This document shows, one piece after another, positions 17,888 through 26,149 of a stretch of 64,000 bases of DNA (within the stretch, counting starts at the first letter, position 1; every line of letters starts with the position of its first letter). A program made the position numbers and the translations under genes. Below the pieces are notes generated by a model that was not told the origin of the DNA, did not search any database, and was given only the letters and a program-made list of their open reading frames with translations. Source of the stretch: Bradyrhizobium betae (GTDB lineage: Bacteria; Pseudomonadota; Alphaproteobacteria; Rhizobiales; Xanthobacteraceae); contig NZ_CP044543.1 in the NCBI RefSeq assembly GCF_008932115.1, forward strand, positions 4,966,501 through 5,030,500, written 5' to 3'.

Positions 17888-18877
17888 GTGAAGCTATTCC
17901 AATGTCCGTCGTGCCGGCAGCCAGTCTCGTTCGAGCACACCGCGTGCGCGAACTGCGGCACCCAGTTGGTGTTCGATCCGTCGTGCATCAACCTGACCAA
18001 ACTCGCATTCAATCAGTCGTGCCGTAACCGCGAGATCATCGGCTGCAATTGGTGTGTCAAGGGCGCGGATTGGTACTGCGACTCCTGTCGCCTCACGCGC
18101 ACCATCCCGCATCTCGGCAGCACCAGGAATATCATGCTCTGGCGGCGAGTGGAGGAAGCCAAGCGCCGTCTTCTCTATGATCTTCGTCGCCTCGGACTGC
18201 CGCTCGTATCCCGCGGCGGTGACCGTGTGGCATTCGACATTCTCTCCGACGAGGTCAATCCGATCCTGACGGGGCATCTGTCGGGCGTCATCACGCTCAA
18301 CCTCGCGGAAGCGGACGATGTCGAGCGCGAGGCCCGCCGTATGGCGTTCCGGGAGCCGTACCGCACCCTGCTCGGGCATTTCCGACACGAGATCGGCCAC
18401 TTCTACTGGGACCTGCTGGTCAACAGCACGACATTCCAGGCGCCGTTCAAGCTGATCTTCGGCGACGAGACGCAGAACTATCAAGCGGCGATCAGCAGCT
18501 ATTACGGCCGCACCGATCGTTCATACGACCGGAGCGGCTTCATCAGCGAATATGCCACCGCCCACCCCTGGGAGGATTGGGCGGAAACGTTTGCGCATTT
18601 TCTCCACATCCTGTCGACGCTGGACTCGCTGGCGGGTCTGCCGTTGTCCCTCGATGAACGCGCCCGGCAGACCCTGACGGATCCCTATCTGAAGAGCGAC
18701 TTCGAGGCGCTGCTGGCGTTGTGGAGCCCGCTCTCACGCGGCCTCAACGAGCTCAACCGCTCGCTCGGGATGAACGATGCCTATCCGTTCGACATATCGC
18801 CGGCGGTGAAGGGCAAGCTGCACCTCGTGCACATGGCGATCGTCGCGTTCCGCGAGCAGCAGAAGCTGGCGGCGTAA
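17888..18877 (+). CDS. Zinc-ribbon putative metallopeptidase (COG4307-like)
   Basis: A 329-residue cytoplasmic protein of a family known only as putative zinc-binding metallopeptidase. The N-terminus is a zinc ribbon (FQCPSCRQPV, CANCGTQL), followed by a second Cys cluster (GCNWCVKGADWYCDSCRL). The catalytic-like motif is HFRHEIGHFYWDLL, an HExxH variant written HEIGH, with a likely third ligand in WEDWAETFAHFLH. GTG at 17888 gives MKLFQCP; a TTG at 17873 would add five residues. It stands alone between the PRC gene and the second lipase-like gene. Peptidase activity is inferred from the motif only. Confidence 0.82.
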   Translation: MKLFQCPSCRQPVSFEHTACANCGTQLVFDPSCINLTKLAFNQSCRNREIIGCNWCVKGADWYCDSCRLTRTIPHLGSTRNIMLWRRVEEAKRRLLYDLRRLGLPLVSRGGDRVAFDILSDEVNPILTGHLSGVITLNLAEADDVEREARRMAFREPYRTLLGHFRHEIGHFYWDLLVNSTTFQAPFKLIFGDETQNYQAAISSYYGRTDRSYDRSGFISEYATAHPWEDWAETFAHFLHILSTLDSLAGLPLSLDERARQTLTDPYLKSDFEALLALWSPLSRGLNELNRSLGMNDAYPFDISPAVKGKLHLVHMAIVAFREQQKLAA

Positions 18878-19252
18878 CGTCGCTCTTCAATGCGCCTGCG
18901 GTGGAAACATCCGCTGTCCGCCATTCCGACCACGGACCGGGATCGTATTTCGTCTGCCTAAGGCAGCGCGGTCCGTCAGCGGGCCGACGCACCGCCTATT
19001 CGGTGTTTTTCGACGATGACAGCTACAAGGGAATTCAGAGTTCTGTGATGTCCGATTCTTGCGAAGCCGAGCCATGGGCGCCCTTCAATTGACTAGTTCC
19101 CTTCAATTGATGCCACGGTGCCGGCGCGATCAGCATGAATCCTCCTGCCCGCGGGCGTCACGAACCCGGTTCCGTGCCCCAAATTCCACCCAATCGGTGG
19201 TCATTAAGCGCCGGGGGAGGCCTCTGCCTCCCGTGGTGGGACTGCTGGGCTG
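18878..19252. other. Gene-less interval with a 12-bp direct repeat
   Basis: 375 bp with no credible frame. The only structure seen is CCCTTCAATTGA repeated at 19081-19092 and 19099-19110, 18 bp apart start to start, about 145 bp before the LysM lipase gene. The two copies sit on nearly the same helix face and could be regulator half-sites. Nothing else is evident. Confidence 0.45.
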
Positions 19253-20191
19253 ATGCTTGATCCAAGGCGAATTGTCGTGCTGGCAGCGGTTGCGCTGCTT
19301 GCCCTGGGCACCGGCTCGGCCGATGCTTCACCCGCCAAGTCGAAGCGCGCAGCGTTGGCGACCATCGCGCCGCCGCCTCCCGCTCCCGTCGAGCCCCTGC
19401 CGCCACCGAAAATCTACCTGTTCCGCGGCGCCATGGGGCCGATCTTCTCGACCGGCATGGACCGGCTGGAAGAGAAGCTGACGCAGGCCGGCTTCTCGGC
19501 CAACGTCTACGAATTCACCATCTGCCGATGGATCGGCGATCGTGCCATCGCGAGCTACAAGGAAACACCGGCACCGATCGTACTGATCGGCCATTCCATG
19601 GGCGGTCTGTGCTCGATCGTGATCTCCGAGATGGCGGCCAAGGAGAACGTCCCGATCAGCCTCGTCATCGCCATCGATCCCGCGCATGCGACCGGCGACG
19701 TACCGCTCAATGTCGAGCGCTTCATCAACATCTTCCTGTCCGACAGCGTGCTCGGCGGCGGCGACGTCGTGGCCGTGCCCGGCTTTCGCGGCCATTACGC
19801 GAGCTACGACCTCAAGGAAAACAGCCGCGTCTCGCACATCAACATCGAGAAGTCCGACGATATCCATCGCCAGATCGTCGACATGGTGACCCAGTTGCCG
19901 CGCATTCCCGTGCAGACCCAGGCCGATGCGGTGCCGCTGCGCTACCTCGTGCCCGGAAATACGCTGGTCGAGCTGTGGGACAGCGGCGTGCGGCTGCCCG
20001 TGCGCACCGGCGACACCATGGCGAGCATCGCCGCCGCCAATCGCGTGCCGCTGTGGACGCTCGCGCAGAGCAATTCACTGGCGGAGGATGCGCCACTCAC
20101 CCCCGGCCAGACTATCATCGTCCCGCGCCATCTGACGCCGCCCGAGCCGGTGGCTGCGATGGCGGCGCCCGCGCCTCAGGGGCGGCGGTAA
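19253..20191 (+). CDS. Secreted lipase-like hydrolase with C-terminal LysM domain
   Basis: A 312-residue exported protein. Signal peptide (VVLAAVALLALGTGSADA), a Pro-rich linker (PPPPAPVEPLPPPK), then an alpha/beta-hydrolase core with the nucleophile motif GHSMGG, an acidic residue in IAIDPAHATGD and a histidine in RVSHINIE. The last 50 residues are a LysM repeat (VRTGDTMASIAAANRVPLW, then LTPGQTIIVP), which binds peptidoglycan or chitin-like glycans. This suggests the enzyme is held at the cell wall. It is paralogous to 16261-16977, which lacks LysM. Substrate is unknown. Confidence 0.83.
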   Translation: MLDPRRIVVLAAVALLALGTGSADASPAKSKRAALATIAPPPPAPVEPLPPPKIYLFRGAMGPIFSTGMDRLEEKLTQAGFSANVYEFTICRWIGDRAIASYKETPAPIVLIGHSMGGLCSIVISEMAAKENVPISLVIAIDPAHATGDVPLNVERFINIFLSDSVLGGGDVVAVPGFRGHYASYDLKENSRVSHINIEKSDDIHRQIVDMVTQLPRIPVQTQADAVPLRYLVPGNTLVELWDSGVRLPVRTGDTMASIAAANRVPLWTLAQSNSLAEDAPLTPGQTIIVPRHLTPPEPVAAMAAPAPQGRR

Positions 20192-20447
20192 GACCGCTCC
20201 CGTCTCGATGCAGATGTCCCCGAGGTCGATCGAGCCAAGCCGGAAGCTTGGCCCGCCGGTCGATAGGGCGCAGCGAGAAGTGTCAGAAACAATGCCCTTG
20301 CAGCGGCATATTTGGCTGCGGGGCGGCTGGTTTCGGACCCGTGCGTGACGAGGCGTCCTTCCGTCGTGCAAACACGCCACCGCCACGTCCTTCGGCCGCA
20401 CCTTTTCAAGAACATTTCGAATGTCGGGAAGATGTCGGACATCTCAG

Positions 20448-20684
20448 TCAGCCATGGCCGCTTGCTGTCAGAAGCGTGGTTGCGTTCTCGATCGCCCTGT
20501 TTGGAGTCTTGAAGGCGAGCGGGAAGGTGGACGCTGAGAGTCTTTCGATCGCGCAACGCTCTTCCGACAGGCGCCGCTCAATGAACCGCCGCTCGAATTC
20601 GGTCAGCTTGGTCTTGAGTAAACGCTGGTAGCGGCCGATGTTATTGCGGTGCGCGCGCAGCAAGGCCAGCTTGTCATCCATCAT
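20448..20684 (-). CDS. Hypothetical protein, 78 aa, helical
   Basis: A short protein predicted as mainly alpha-helical and highly charged (LALLRAHRNNIGRYQRLLKT, LTEFERRFIERRLSEERCA). GGGAGA lies six bases before its ATG, supporting translation. The sequence looks like a family found widely in Bradyrhizobium, with no assigned function. It sits in the heat-shock neighbourhood, one gene away from the Hsp20 pair and transcribed in the same direction as the ROSE-controlled gene. No domain, signal peptide or membrane segment is visible. Confidence 0.65.
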   Translation of the reverse strand: MMDDKLALLRAHRNNIGRYQRLLKTKLTEFERRFIERRLSEERCAIERLSASTFPLAFKTPNRAIENATTLLTASGHG

Positions 20685-20710
20685 CGTCGTTCTCCCGGAG
20701 CGCGTGTTCC

Positions 20711-21028
20711 CTAGGCTGCGAGGCCGGTTCGCAAGACGGATCTCGTTCGGGCCGGCTTGCCACCCGGAGGCCCCTTCGGATGGTGATCGAGGGTCGCGAG
20801 TGCTTCGAGAATCTCGTCAATGGTGACGGCTCTGCCCGAGCCGGCCAATTCTCTCAGCGCCGGGTTCGAGGCGACGCTGGCGGCGTCCGAGGCCCAGGAT
20901 GCCAGGATCGCCCGCTTCTCTCCGATCGACAAAGCCGGATCCGCGACGACGTCGCGGGGATGATCGTAGACAGAGCCGGGGTGCAATAGCGCTTTCAGGT
21001 CGATGATGTTGTCAGCATGATCGATCAT
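20711..21028 (-). CDS. Hypothetical protein, 105 aa, heat-shock neighbourhood
   Basis: Starts at ATG 21028 with AAGGAGG seven bases upstream; a longer frame to 21082 has no such site. The protein is acidic at the N-terminus (MIDHADNIIDLKALLHPGSV), has a middle helix (LSIGEKRAILASWASDAASV), and ends in a Pro/Lys-rich tail (HHPKGPPGGKPARTR). Small proteins of this pattern occur near Hsp20 genes in Bradyrhizobium, with unknown function. It lies about 120 bp downstream of the hsp20 gene on the same strand and could share its transcript. Confidence 0.72.
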   Translation of the reverse strand: MIDHADNIIDLKALLHPGSVYDHPRDVVADPALSIGEKRAILASWASDAASVASNPALRELAGSGRAVTIDEILEALATLDHHPKGPPGGKPARTRSVLRTGLAA

Positions 21029-21147
21029 GAGAGATCCTCCTTCTCCTTTCGCTAAAACCTCTGGTCTGCATTGGGTGTGCAAGCGAAGGCCATGGCCGAT
21101 CCCGCCCGACCAACGGGCGGGATCACCAAGCCTCCGACAAACGAAAT

Positions 21148-21603
21148 TCAGGCAGCCTTGCCCTCGAGTTGATGCACGGTGCCGGACGGCGCGCCATTGA
21201 TGGCAATTCGCCGCGGTTTCATGGCTTCAGGGATTTCCCGGATCAGTTCGATCTTGAGCAGACCGTTCTCGAACGTGGCACTCCGCACCTGAACATAGTC
21301 GGCCAGGTTGAACTGCCGCTTGAAGGGCCGCGCGGAGATGCCCCGGTAGAGATATTCGCGTTCGGCCTTTTCCGCCCTGTGGCCCTCGACGATCACCGCG
21401 TTCTGCTCGGCCGTCACCGAGACCTCGTCGGGTGAAAAGCCCGCGATCGCGAGCGAAATCTGGTAGCGATCCTCGCTGACGCGTTCGATGTTGTAGGGGG
21501 GATAATTGTCCTCGCCGGCACGCTGTGCCGTCTCCGCGAGGTCGAACAGGCGATCGAAACCAATGGTCGAACGCCAAAGGGGAGAAAAGTCGTAAGTGCG
21601 CAT
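21148..21603 (-). CDS. Small heat-shock protein, class A (IbpA-like)
   Basis: An ATP-independent holdase that binds unfolding proteins. The 151-residue product opens like IbpA (MRTYDFSPLWRSTIGFDRLF), then carries the alpha-crystallin domain (YQISLAIAGFSPDEVSV, FENGLLKIEL) and a short C-terminal extension. The start at 21603 is set by GGAGG and homology; the open frame to 21735 runs back through the 5' leader. Translation is probably thermo-regulated by the ROSE element at 21604-21720, and transcription starts from the promoter at 21721-21750. The paralogue at 21902 is divergent. Confidence 0.95.
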   Translation of the reverse strand: MRTYDFSPLWRSTIGFDRLFDLAETAQRAGEDNYPPYNIERVSEDRYQISLAIAGFSPDEVSVTAEQNAVIVEGHRAEKAEREYLYRGISARPFKRQFNLADYVQVRSATFENGLLKIELIREIPEAMKPRRIAINGAPSGTVHQLEGKAA

Positions 21604-21720
21604 AGCCAGATCCTCCAGGGAGCAAAATGGATACGAGCGGCACCGGACACGACCGGTGCCCGTCTCAGTCGTTCCCGACCCGTCAGGCGCCGGGAACGCC
21701 ACCTCTCGGCGGCAACGCAA
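21604..21720 (-). ncRNA. ROSE-type RNA thermometer in hsp20 5' leader
   Basis: The leader of the minus-strand hsp20 folds into successive hairpins. In transcript sense, CGTTCCC pairs with GGGAACG. Next, GGCACCGG pairs with CCGGTGCC. The last stem, TTGCTCCCTGGAGGAT, buries the Shine-Dalgarno GGAGG against CTCC, 7 bases before the ATG. The U-UGCUCC...GGAGGAU end is the signature of ROSE elements known from B. japonicum hsp genes: they melt on heating and free the ribosome site. Only the structure is seen; thermosensing is by homology. Confidence 0.85.
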
Positions 21721-21750
21721 AAAATAAAAAAACACCGTTTTGGTTTCAAG
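21721..21750 (-). promoter_or_regulatory. Promoter for ROSE-controlled hsp20
   Basis: On the minus strand CTTGAAA is followed after a 17-base spacer (counted from TTGAAA) by TATTTT. This fits a housekeeping-type promoter, consistent with ROSE-controlled genes using RNA-level regulation; CTTGAAA also fits a sigma-32 -35 box. The transcription start would fall just before the ROSE leader. Confidence 0.5.
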
Positions 21751-21901
21751 AGGGAGGCCAAAAAATTTTGGAGACCCTGCGCATCCCGGAGACAGGTAGA
21801 AAATAGCTCCCGGTCCGGACCTTTGATGGAAGTCAAAGACGGGTCGCCCATGCCGGCGCAGCGTGGCTCCGTTTCAGGTCTTACCCTAGAGGAGAAAGAT
21901 C

Positions 21902-22429
21902 ATGGCCAATGAAACCAAACTCCCCGTCACCAGGAAAACGCTCGAACCGGTTTCAGCGCAGGACGCCTGGAGGCCGCTTGAGGCACTGCGCAAGGAAGTC
22001 GACCGGCTGTTTGAGGATTTCTCCGGCGATGATTTCTGGCGCCGGCCCTTCCGCTCGCTCGCCGGGATCGAGAGGAAATTGACGAAGCAATTTTCGGCAG
22101 CGCCGGCGGTCGACGTGTCCGAGAGCGACAAGGCCTATGAGATCACGGTCGAACTGCCCGGCATGGACGAAAAGGACATCGAGGTGAATGTCGCCAACGG
22201 CGCACTGACCATCAAAGGCGAAAAGAAGGAAGAGAAGGAGGAGAAACAAAAGGACTATTACGTCTCCGAGCGCCGCTATGGTTCGTTCGAACGCTATTTC
22301 GGGCTGCCCGATGGCGTCGATGCCGGCAAGATCGAAGCCGCGTTCAAGAACGGTGTGCTCAAGGTGACGTTGCCGAAGACGGCGGAAGCGCAGAAGCCCG
22401 CCAAGAAGATCGAAGTGAAGGCGGCCTGA
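21902..22429 (+). CDS. Small heat-shock protein, Hsp20 family (non-IbpA class)
   Basis: A 175-residue holdase chaperone. The N-terminal arm (LEALRKEVDRLFEDF) leads to the alpha-crystallin domain (YEITVELPGMDEKDIEVNV, FKNGVLKVTLP) with a long charged loop (KGEKKEEKEEKQKDYY) and the dimerisation-loop pattern SERRYGSFERYFGLP. It belongs to the other rhizobial sHsp class than its divergent IbpA-like neighbour, so the two could form distinct oligomers. It has a strong GAGGAG ribosome site. Its short leader shows no ROSE structure, so the two genes are probably regulated differently. Confidence 0.94.
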   Translation: MANETKLPVTRKTLEPVSAQDAWRPLEALRKEVDRLFEDFSGDDFWRRPFRSLAGIERKLTKQFSAAPAVDVSESDKAYEITVELPGMDEKDIEVNVANGALTIKGEKKEEKEEKQKDYYVSERRYGSFERYFGLPDGVDAGKIEAAFKNGVLKVTLPKTAEAQKPAKKIEVKAA

Positions 22430-22582
22430 AGGACGATGCCAGCTGTCGAAGGCTGCCGCTTCGCGGCGGTCTTCGATCGGGTCCTGCCGATATGACGGGA
22501 CGCAGAGGAGCTGCGTTCAAGCATCTTCCTCTGCCGACATCACAGCGCGTCCGCGAACGCGGCGCCTTCTTCGCTCTGCGGC

Positions 22583-23656
22583 TCAGACGTTAGATCCCTG
22601 GATCGCGTCGACCACGGCATCCGTCACTTCCTTCGTCGTCGCCTTGCCGCCGACATCGGGCGTCAGCACGCCGGCCGCGCAGACGCGCTCGACCGCTGCC
22701 ATCAGCCGCGCTGCGGCATCCTTCTCGCCGAGATGCTCGAGCATCTGCGCGCCGGTCCAGAACGTTGCGACCGGGTTGGCGATGCCCTTGCCGGTGATGT
22801 CGAAGGCCGAGCCGTGGATCGGCTCGAACATCGAGGGGAAGCGGCGTTCTGGATCGATGTTGCCGGTCGGGGCGACGCCGAGGCTTCCCGCCAGCGCGCC
22901 GGCGAGATCGGAGAGGATGTCGGCGTGGAGGTTGGTCGCGACGATGGTGTCGAGGCTCTTCGGATGCAGTGTCATGCGCACGGTCATGGCGTCGACCAGC
23001 ATCTTGTCCCAGGTCACGTCAGGGAATTCGGCCGCGACCTCGGCGGCGATCTCGTCCCACATCACCATGCCATGGCGCTGCGCGTTCGACTTGGTCACCA
23101 CGGTGAGGAACTTGCGCGGACGCGATTGCGCGAGCTTGAACGCATAGCGCATGATCCGCGTGACGCCGACGCGGGTAAACACCGCGACCTCGGTGCCGAC
23201 CTCCTCGGGGAGGCCCCTGTGTGCCCGGCCGCCCATGCCGGCATATTCGCCCTCCGAGTTCTCGCGCACGATCACCCAGTCGAGGTCACCGACGCCGACG
23301 TTGCGCAGCGGCGAGGCGACGCCGGGCAGGATCTTGGTCGGCCGCACATTGGCGTATTGGTCAAAGCCCTGGCAGATCGGCAGGCGCAGGCCCCACAGCG
23401 TGATGTGGTCGGGGACATCAGGGGCGCCGACCGCGCCGAAATAGATCGCGTCGAACTTCTTCAATTCCGCGAGACCGTCCGCCGGCATCATCACGCCGTG
23501 CTTCTTGTAATAGTCTGATCCCCAGTCGAACGTCTTGATGGTGAAGGAAAGGTCGCCGCTGCGCTTTGCCAGCGCCTCCAGCACGCGCACGCCGGCCGAA
23601 ATGACTTCGGGCCCGATGCCGTCGGCGGGGATCGCTGCGATCGAATGGGTGCGCAT
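22583..23656 (-). CDS. Tartrate/D-malate dehydrogenase (IPMDH-like family)
   Basis: NAD-dependent oxidative decarboxylase of a 2-hydroxyacid with a second oxygen function (tartrate, D-malate or isopropylmalate). The 357-residue protein is a full isocitrate/isopropylmalate-dehydrogenase fold: N-terminal IPADGIGPEV, the loop VRENSEGEYAGMGGR, the Lys/Asn pair in TVVTKSNAQRHG, metal ligands in NLHADILSDLAGALAG and the NAD signature EPIHGSAFDITGKG. EGEYAG in place of the leucine-biosynthesis motif, with the adjacent anion transporter, favours tartrate or malate catabolism over leucine synthesis. It is 21 bases downstream of the MFS gene, as an operon. Confidence 0.88.
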   Translation of the reverse strand: MRTHSIAAIPADGIGPEVISAGVRVLEALAKRSGDLSFTIKTFDWGSDYYKKHGVMMPADGLAELKKFDAIYFGAVGAPDVPDHITLWGLRLPICQGFDQYANVRPTKILPGVASPLRNVGVGDLDWVIVRENSEGEYAGMGGRAHRGLPEEVGTEVAVFTRVGVTRIMRYAFKLAQSRPRKFLTVVTKSNAQRHGMVMWDEIAAEVAAEFPDVTWDKMLVDAMTVRMTLHPKSLDTIVATNLHADILSDLAGALAGSLGVAPTGNIDPERRFPSMFEPIHGSAFDITGKGIANPVATFWTGAQMLEHLGEKDAAARLMAAVERVCAAGVLTPDVGGKATTKEVTDAVVDAIQGSNV

Positions 23657-23677
23657 GGGAGTGCTCCGTGAGAGATG

Positions 23678-24976
23678 TCAGTGGGGCTGCGGGACGGGTT
23701 CGGCCGGCGCGGTCTGCGCGCGCGACAATAGCAGGGTTAGGACTGCCGAGAGAACGAGCAGGCCGGCGACGAAGTAGAGCCCGCCGACGAAACTGCCGGT
23801 CTGGTCCTTGATCCATCCGATTATGGCGGGCCCGACGAAGCCGCCGAGATTGCCGATCGAGTTGATGGTGGCGATGCCGGCCGCCGCCGCGGGGCCGGAC
23901 AGAAACAGCGTCGGCATGCTCCACAGCGGCGGCTTGGCGGAGGAGATGCCGATGTTCACCAGCGCCAGCGCAACCAGCACGGCGACGACGCCGGTCGCGA
24001 GTCCGGCATAGGCGAGGCCCGCGGCGGCGATCAGGCAGGCCCAGACCACATGCCAGGTCCGCTCGCCAGTGCGGTCCGAGTGCCGCGCCCACAGGATCAT
24101 GGCGACGACGGCGGCGGTGGCCGGCAGCGCATTGAGGAAGCCGACCTGGAGCGAGGACAGGCCGAACTGCTTGATGATCTGCGGCGCCCAGACGCCGAGC
24201 GTATAGAGGCCGGCCGAGGTGCCGAAATAGATCAGCGACAGCGCCAGCACGCGCGGATCGGCGAGCCCGCGCCAGATGCTGTGGCTGGCGGTCGCGGCCT
24301 TGCTGGTGGTCTCGACATTCATGGTCTCGACCAGCCAGCGGCGCTCGTCCTCCGCGAGCCATTTCGCCTTCTCTGGGCGGTCGGTCAGGAAGCCCAGCAC
24401 GACGAAGCCGAGCAGCACGGCGGGCAGCGCCTCCAGCACGAACAGCCATTGCCAGCCCTTGAAGCCGAACAGGCCTTCCATCTCCAGCAGCGCGCCCGAA
24501 ATCGGCGACCCGAGCACGGTCGACAGCGGAGCGGCCGCCATGAATAGCGCGGTCACGACGGCGCGCTGGCGGGCCGGGAACCAGTAGGAGAGGTACAGGA
24601 TGATGCCGGGAAAGAATCCGGCTTCGGCGACGCCGAGCAGGAAGCGCAGGATGTAGAAGCTGGTCGCACCCTGCACGAAGGCCATCGCGGCGGAGACGAG
24701 ACCCCAGGTGATCATCACCCGGGCGATCCAGATCCGCGCGCCGATCTTGTGCAGGATGATGTTCGAGGGCACCTCGAACAGGAAATAGCCCCAGAAGAAG
24801 ATGCCGGCGCCGAACCCGTAAACGGTCGACGACAGGCCGATGTCCTTGTTCATCGTCAGCGAGGCGAAGCCGATATTGACGCGGTCGATGAAGGCCACGA
24901 AGTACAGCAGCATGATGAAGGGAACGATGCGCCAGGTGATCTTGCGCAGCACGCGCGCCTGAATCCCGCTCGTCAT
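23678..24976 (-). CDS. MFS anion:cation symporter (ACS family), tartrate-type
   Basis: Proton-coupled uptake of organic anions, inner membrane. The 432-residue protein begins with the ACS hallmark stretch (ITWRIVPFIMLLYFVAFIDR, VNIGFASLTMNKDIGLS) and has twelve hydrophobic segments (for example FLLGVAEAGFFPGIILYLSY in TM4-5). Related carriers move tartrate (TtuB), glucarate and phthalate. It is the first gene of a two-gene operon with the dehydrogenase and is divergent from the LysR gene. A LysR-type dyad lies in the shared upstream region at 25058-25078, so induction by substrate through that regulator is likely. Confidence 0.9.
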   Translation of the reverse strand: MTSGIQARVLRKITWRIVPFIMLLYFVAFIDRVNIGFASLTMNKDIGLSSTVYGFGAGIFFWGYFLFEVPSNIILHKIGARIWIARVMITWGLVSAAMAFVQGATSFYILRFLLGVAEAGFFPGIILYLSYWFPARQRAVVTALFMAAAPLSTVLGSPISGALLEMEGLFGFKGWQWLFVLEALPAVLLGFVVLGFLTDRPEKAKWLAEDERRWLVETMNVETTSKAATASHSIWRGLADPRVLALSLIYFGTSAGLYTLGVWAPQIIKQFGLSSLQVGFLNALPATAAVVAMILWARHSDRTGERTWHVVWACLIAAAGLAYAGLATGVVAVLVALALVNIGISSAKPPLWSMPTLFLSGPAAAAGIATINSIGNLGGFVGPAIIGWIKDQTGSFVGGLYFVAGLLVLSAVLTLLLSRAQTAPAEPVPQPH

Positions 24977-25057
24977 CCTGGCCTCCCTGAATCCCGGTTC
25001 TGGTTGTGTGGCGGCGAGCCTAGGCGGAGTTGCGAGGCGGACTCAATTGGCGCTGGT

Positions 25058-25078
25058 TTATACAAAAAAATGATATAA
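25058..25078. promoter_or_regulatory. LysR-type T-N11-A dyad between divergent operons
   Basis: TTATA, 11 bases, TATAA: a perfect five-base dyad with the T-N11-A spacing typical of LysR recognition. It is about 80 bp from the MFS start and about 115 bp from the LysR start. Confidence 0.55.
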
Positions 25079-25193
25079 TCCTTGCCAAGCTGTCGCGTGT
25101 CAGCGTTGGACGCACTCAAGCTCCCACAGTGTCAGCCCGGCCATGACGACCTCGTGCAACGCGATTGCCTAAGGCGAGAAGAGAGGGCCCGGA

Positions 25194-26111
25194 ATGGAAT
25201 TGCATCAGCTCAGATGCTTCGTGGCGGCGGCCGAGCAGTTGCATTTCGGCCATGCGGCGCAGCAGCTCAAGATGCTGCCCTCCGCGCTCGGGCGCCAGAT
25301 CAGGCTGCTCGAGGAAGATCTGGGCACGAGGCTGTTTGCGCGGACGACGCGGGCGGTGTCGCTCACCGAAGACGGCACGACGCTGCTGCGCGATGCACGC
25401 GCCATCCTCGCCAAGGTCGAGGCCGTCGAGAGCAATCTGCGCAATCGCTCGCGCGCAGGCGCGGCGCGACGGCTGCGGATCGGCGCCATCGACAGCGCGG
25501 CAGCCGGCCTGTTGCCGCCATTGCTGCGCGATTTCCGCGACAGCCATCCCGAGATCGCGGTGCAGCTCCTCGAAGACAAGACTGTCCGGCTGCTGCCGAA
25601 GATCCTGACCGGCGCGCTCGATCTCGCTTTCGTCCGCCCGCCCGACAGCGCGGACAAGCGGCTCGAATTCCGCGATCTGCTCCGGGAGACCGCGATCGTG
25701 GCGTTCCCGCAGCGGCACGCGCTCGCCGCACGCAAGTCGGTCACGCTGGCGCAGATCGCCGAGGAGGCGATGCTGGTGCCCGATCGCCGCTCGCGGCCGC
25801 ACAGCCACGACCTCACCGTCAAATTGTTCGAGCAGGCCGGCCTCACGCCCCGCATCGTGCAGGTCGCCGACGAGAAGCAGACCATCATTCACCTGGTGGC
25901 AACGAACCTCGGCGTCGCGATCGTGCCGCGCTGGACGACGCGGATGGCGGTGCCGGGCGTGCGCTTCGTGCCGCTCCGGCCGAAGCAGAGCGGTCCCGTC
26001 GGACGGTTGCCGCTTGCGGCGGCCTGGCTGCGCGGCTCGCGCGATCCGGCTCGCGACGCGATCCTGGCGGTGCTCGAAGCGCGCCTGCGCAGCTATGCGC
26101 GCGAGGCCTGA
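25194..26111 (+). CDS. LysR-family transcriptional regulator
   Basis: A 305-residue regulator with an N-terminal winged helix-turn-helix (MELHQLRCFVAAAEQLHFGH, LPSALGRQIRLLEEDLGTRL, FARTTRAVSLTEDGTTLL), a linker helix, and a periplasmic-binding-like effector domain (RLRIGAIDSAAAGLLPPLLR, VATNLGVAIVPRWTTRM). GAGGGC lies just before its ATG. It is divergent from the transporter/dehydrogenase operon and followed 38 bases later by the aspartate-dehydrogenase-like gene, so it probably controls both. The effector is unknown; tartrate, malate or a related dicarboxylate is the natural guess. Confidence 0.92.
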   Translation: MELHQLRCFVAAAEQLHFGHAAQQLKMLPSALGRQIRLLEEDLGTRLFARTTRAVSLTEDGTTLLRDARAILAKVEAVESNLRNRSRAGAARRLRIGAIDSAAAGLLPPLLRDFRDSHPEIAVQLLEDKTVRLLPKILTGALDLAFVRPPDSADKRLEFRDLLRETAIVAFPQRHALAARKSVTLAQIAEEAMLVPDRRSRPHSHDLTVKLFEQAGLTPRIVQVADEKQTIIHLVATNLGVAIVPRWTTRMAVPGVRFVPLRPKQSGPVGRLPLAAAWLRGSRDPARDAILAVLEARLRSYAREA

Positions 26112-26149
26112 GAGGGTATGAAATTGGTTTTGACAGAAGGTGGAAGGCG

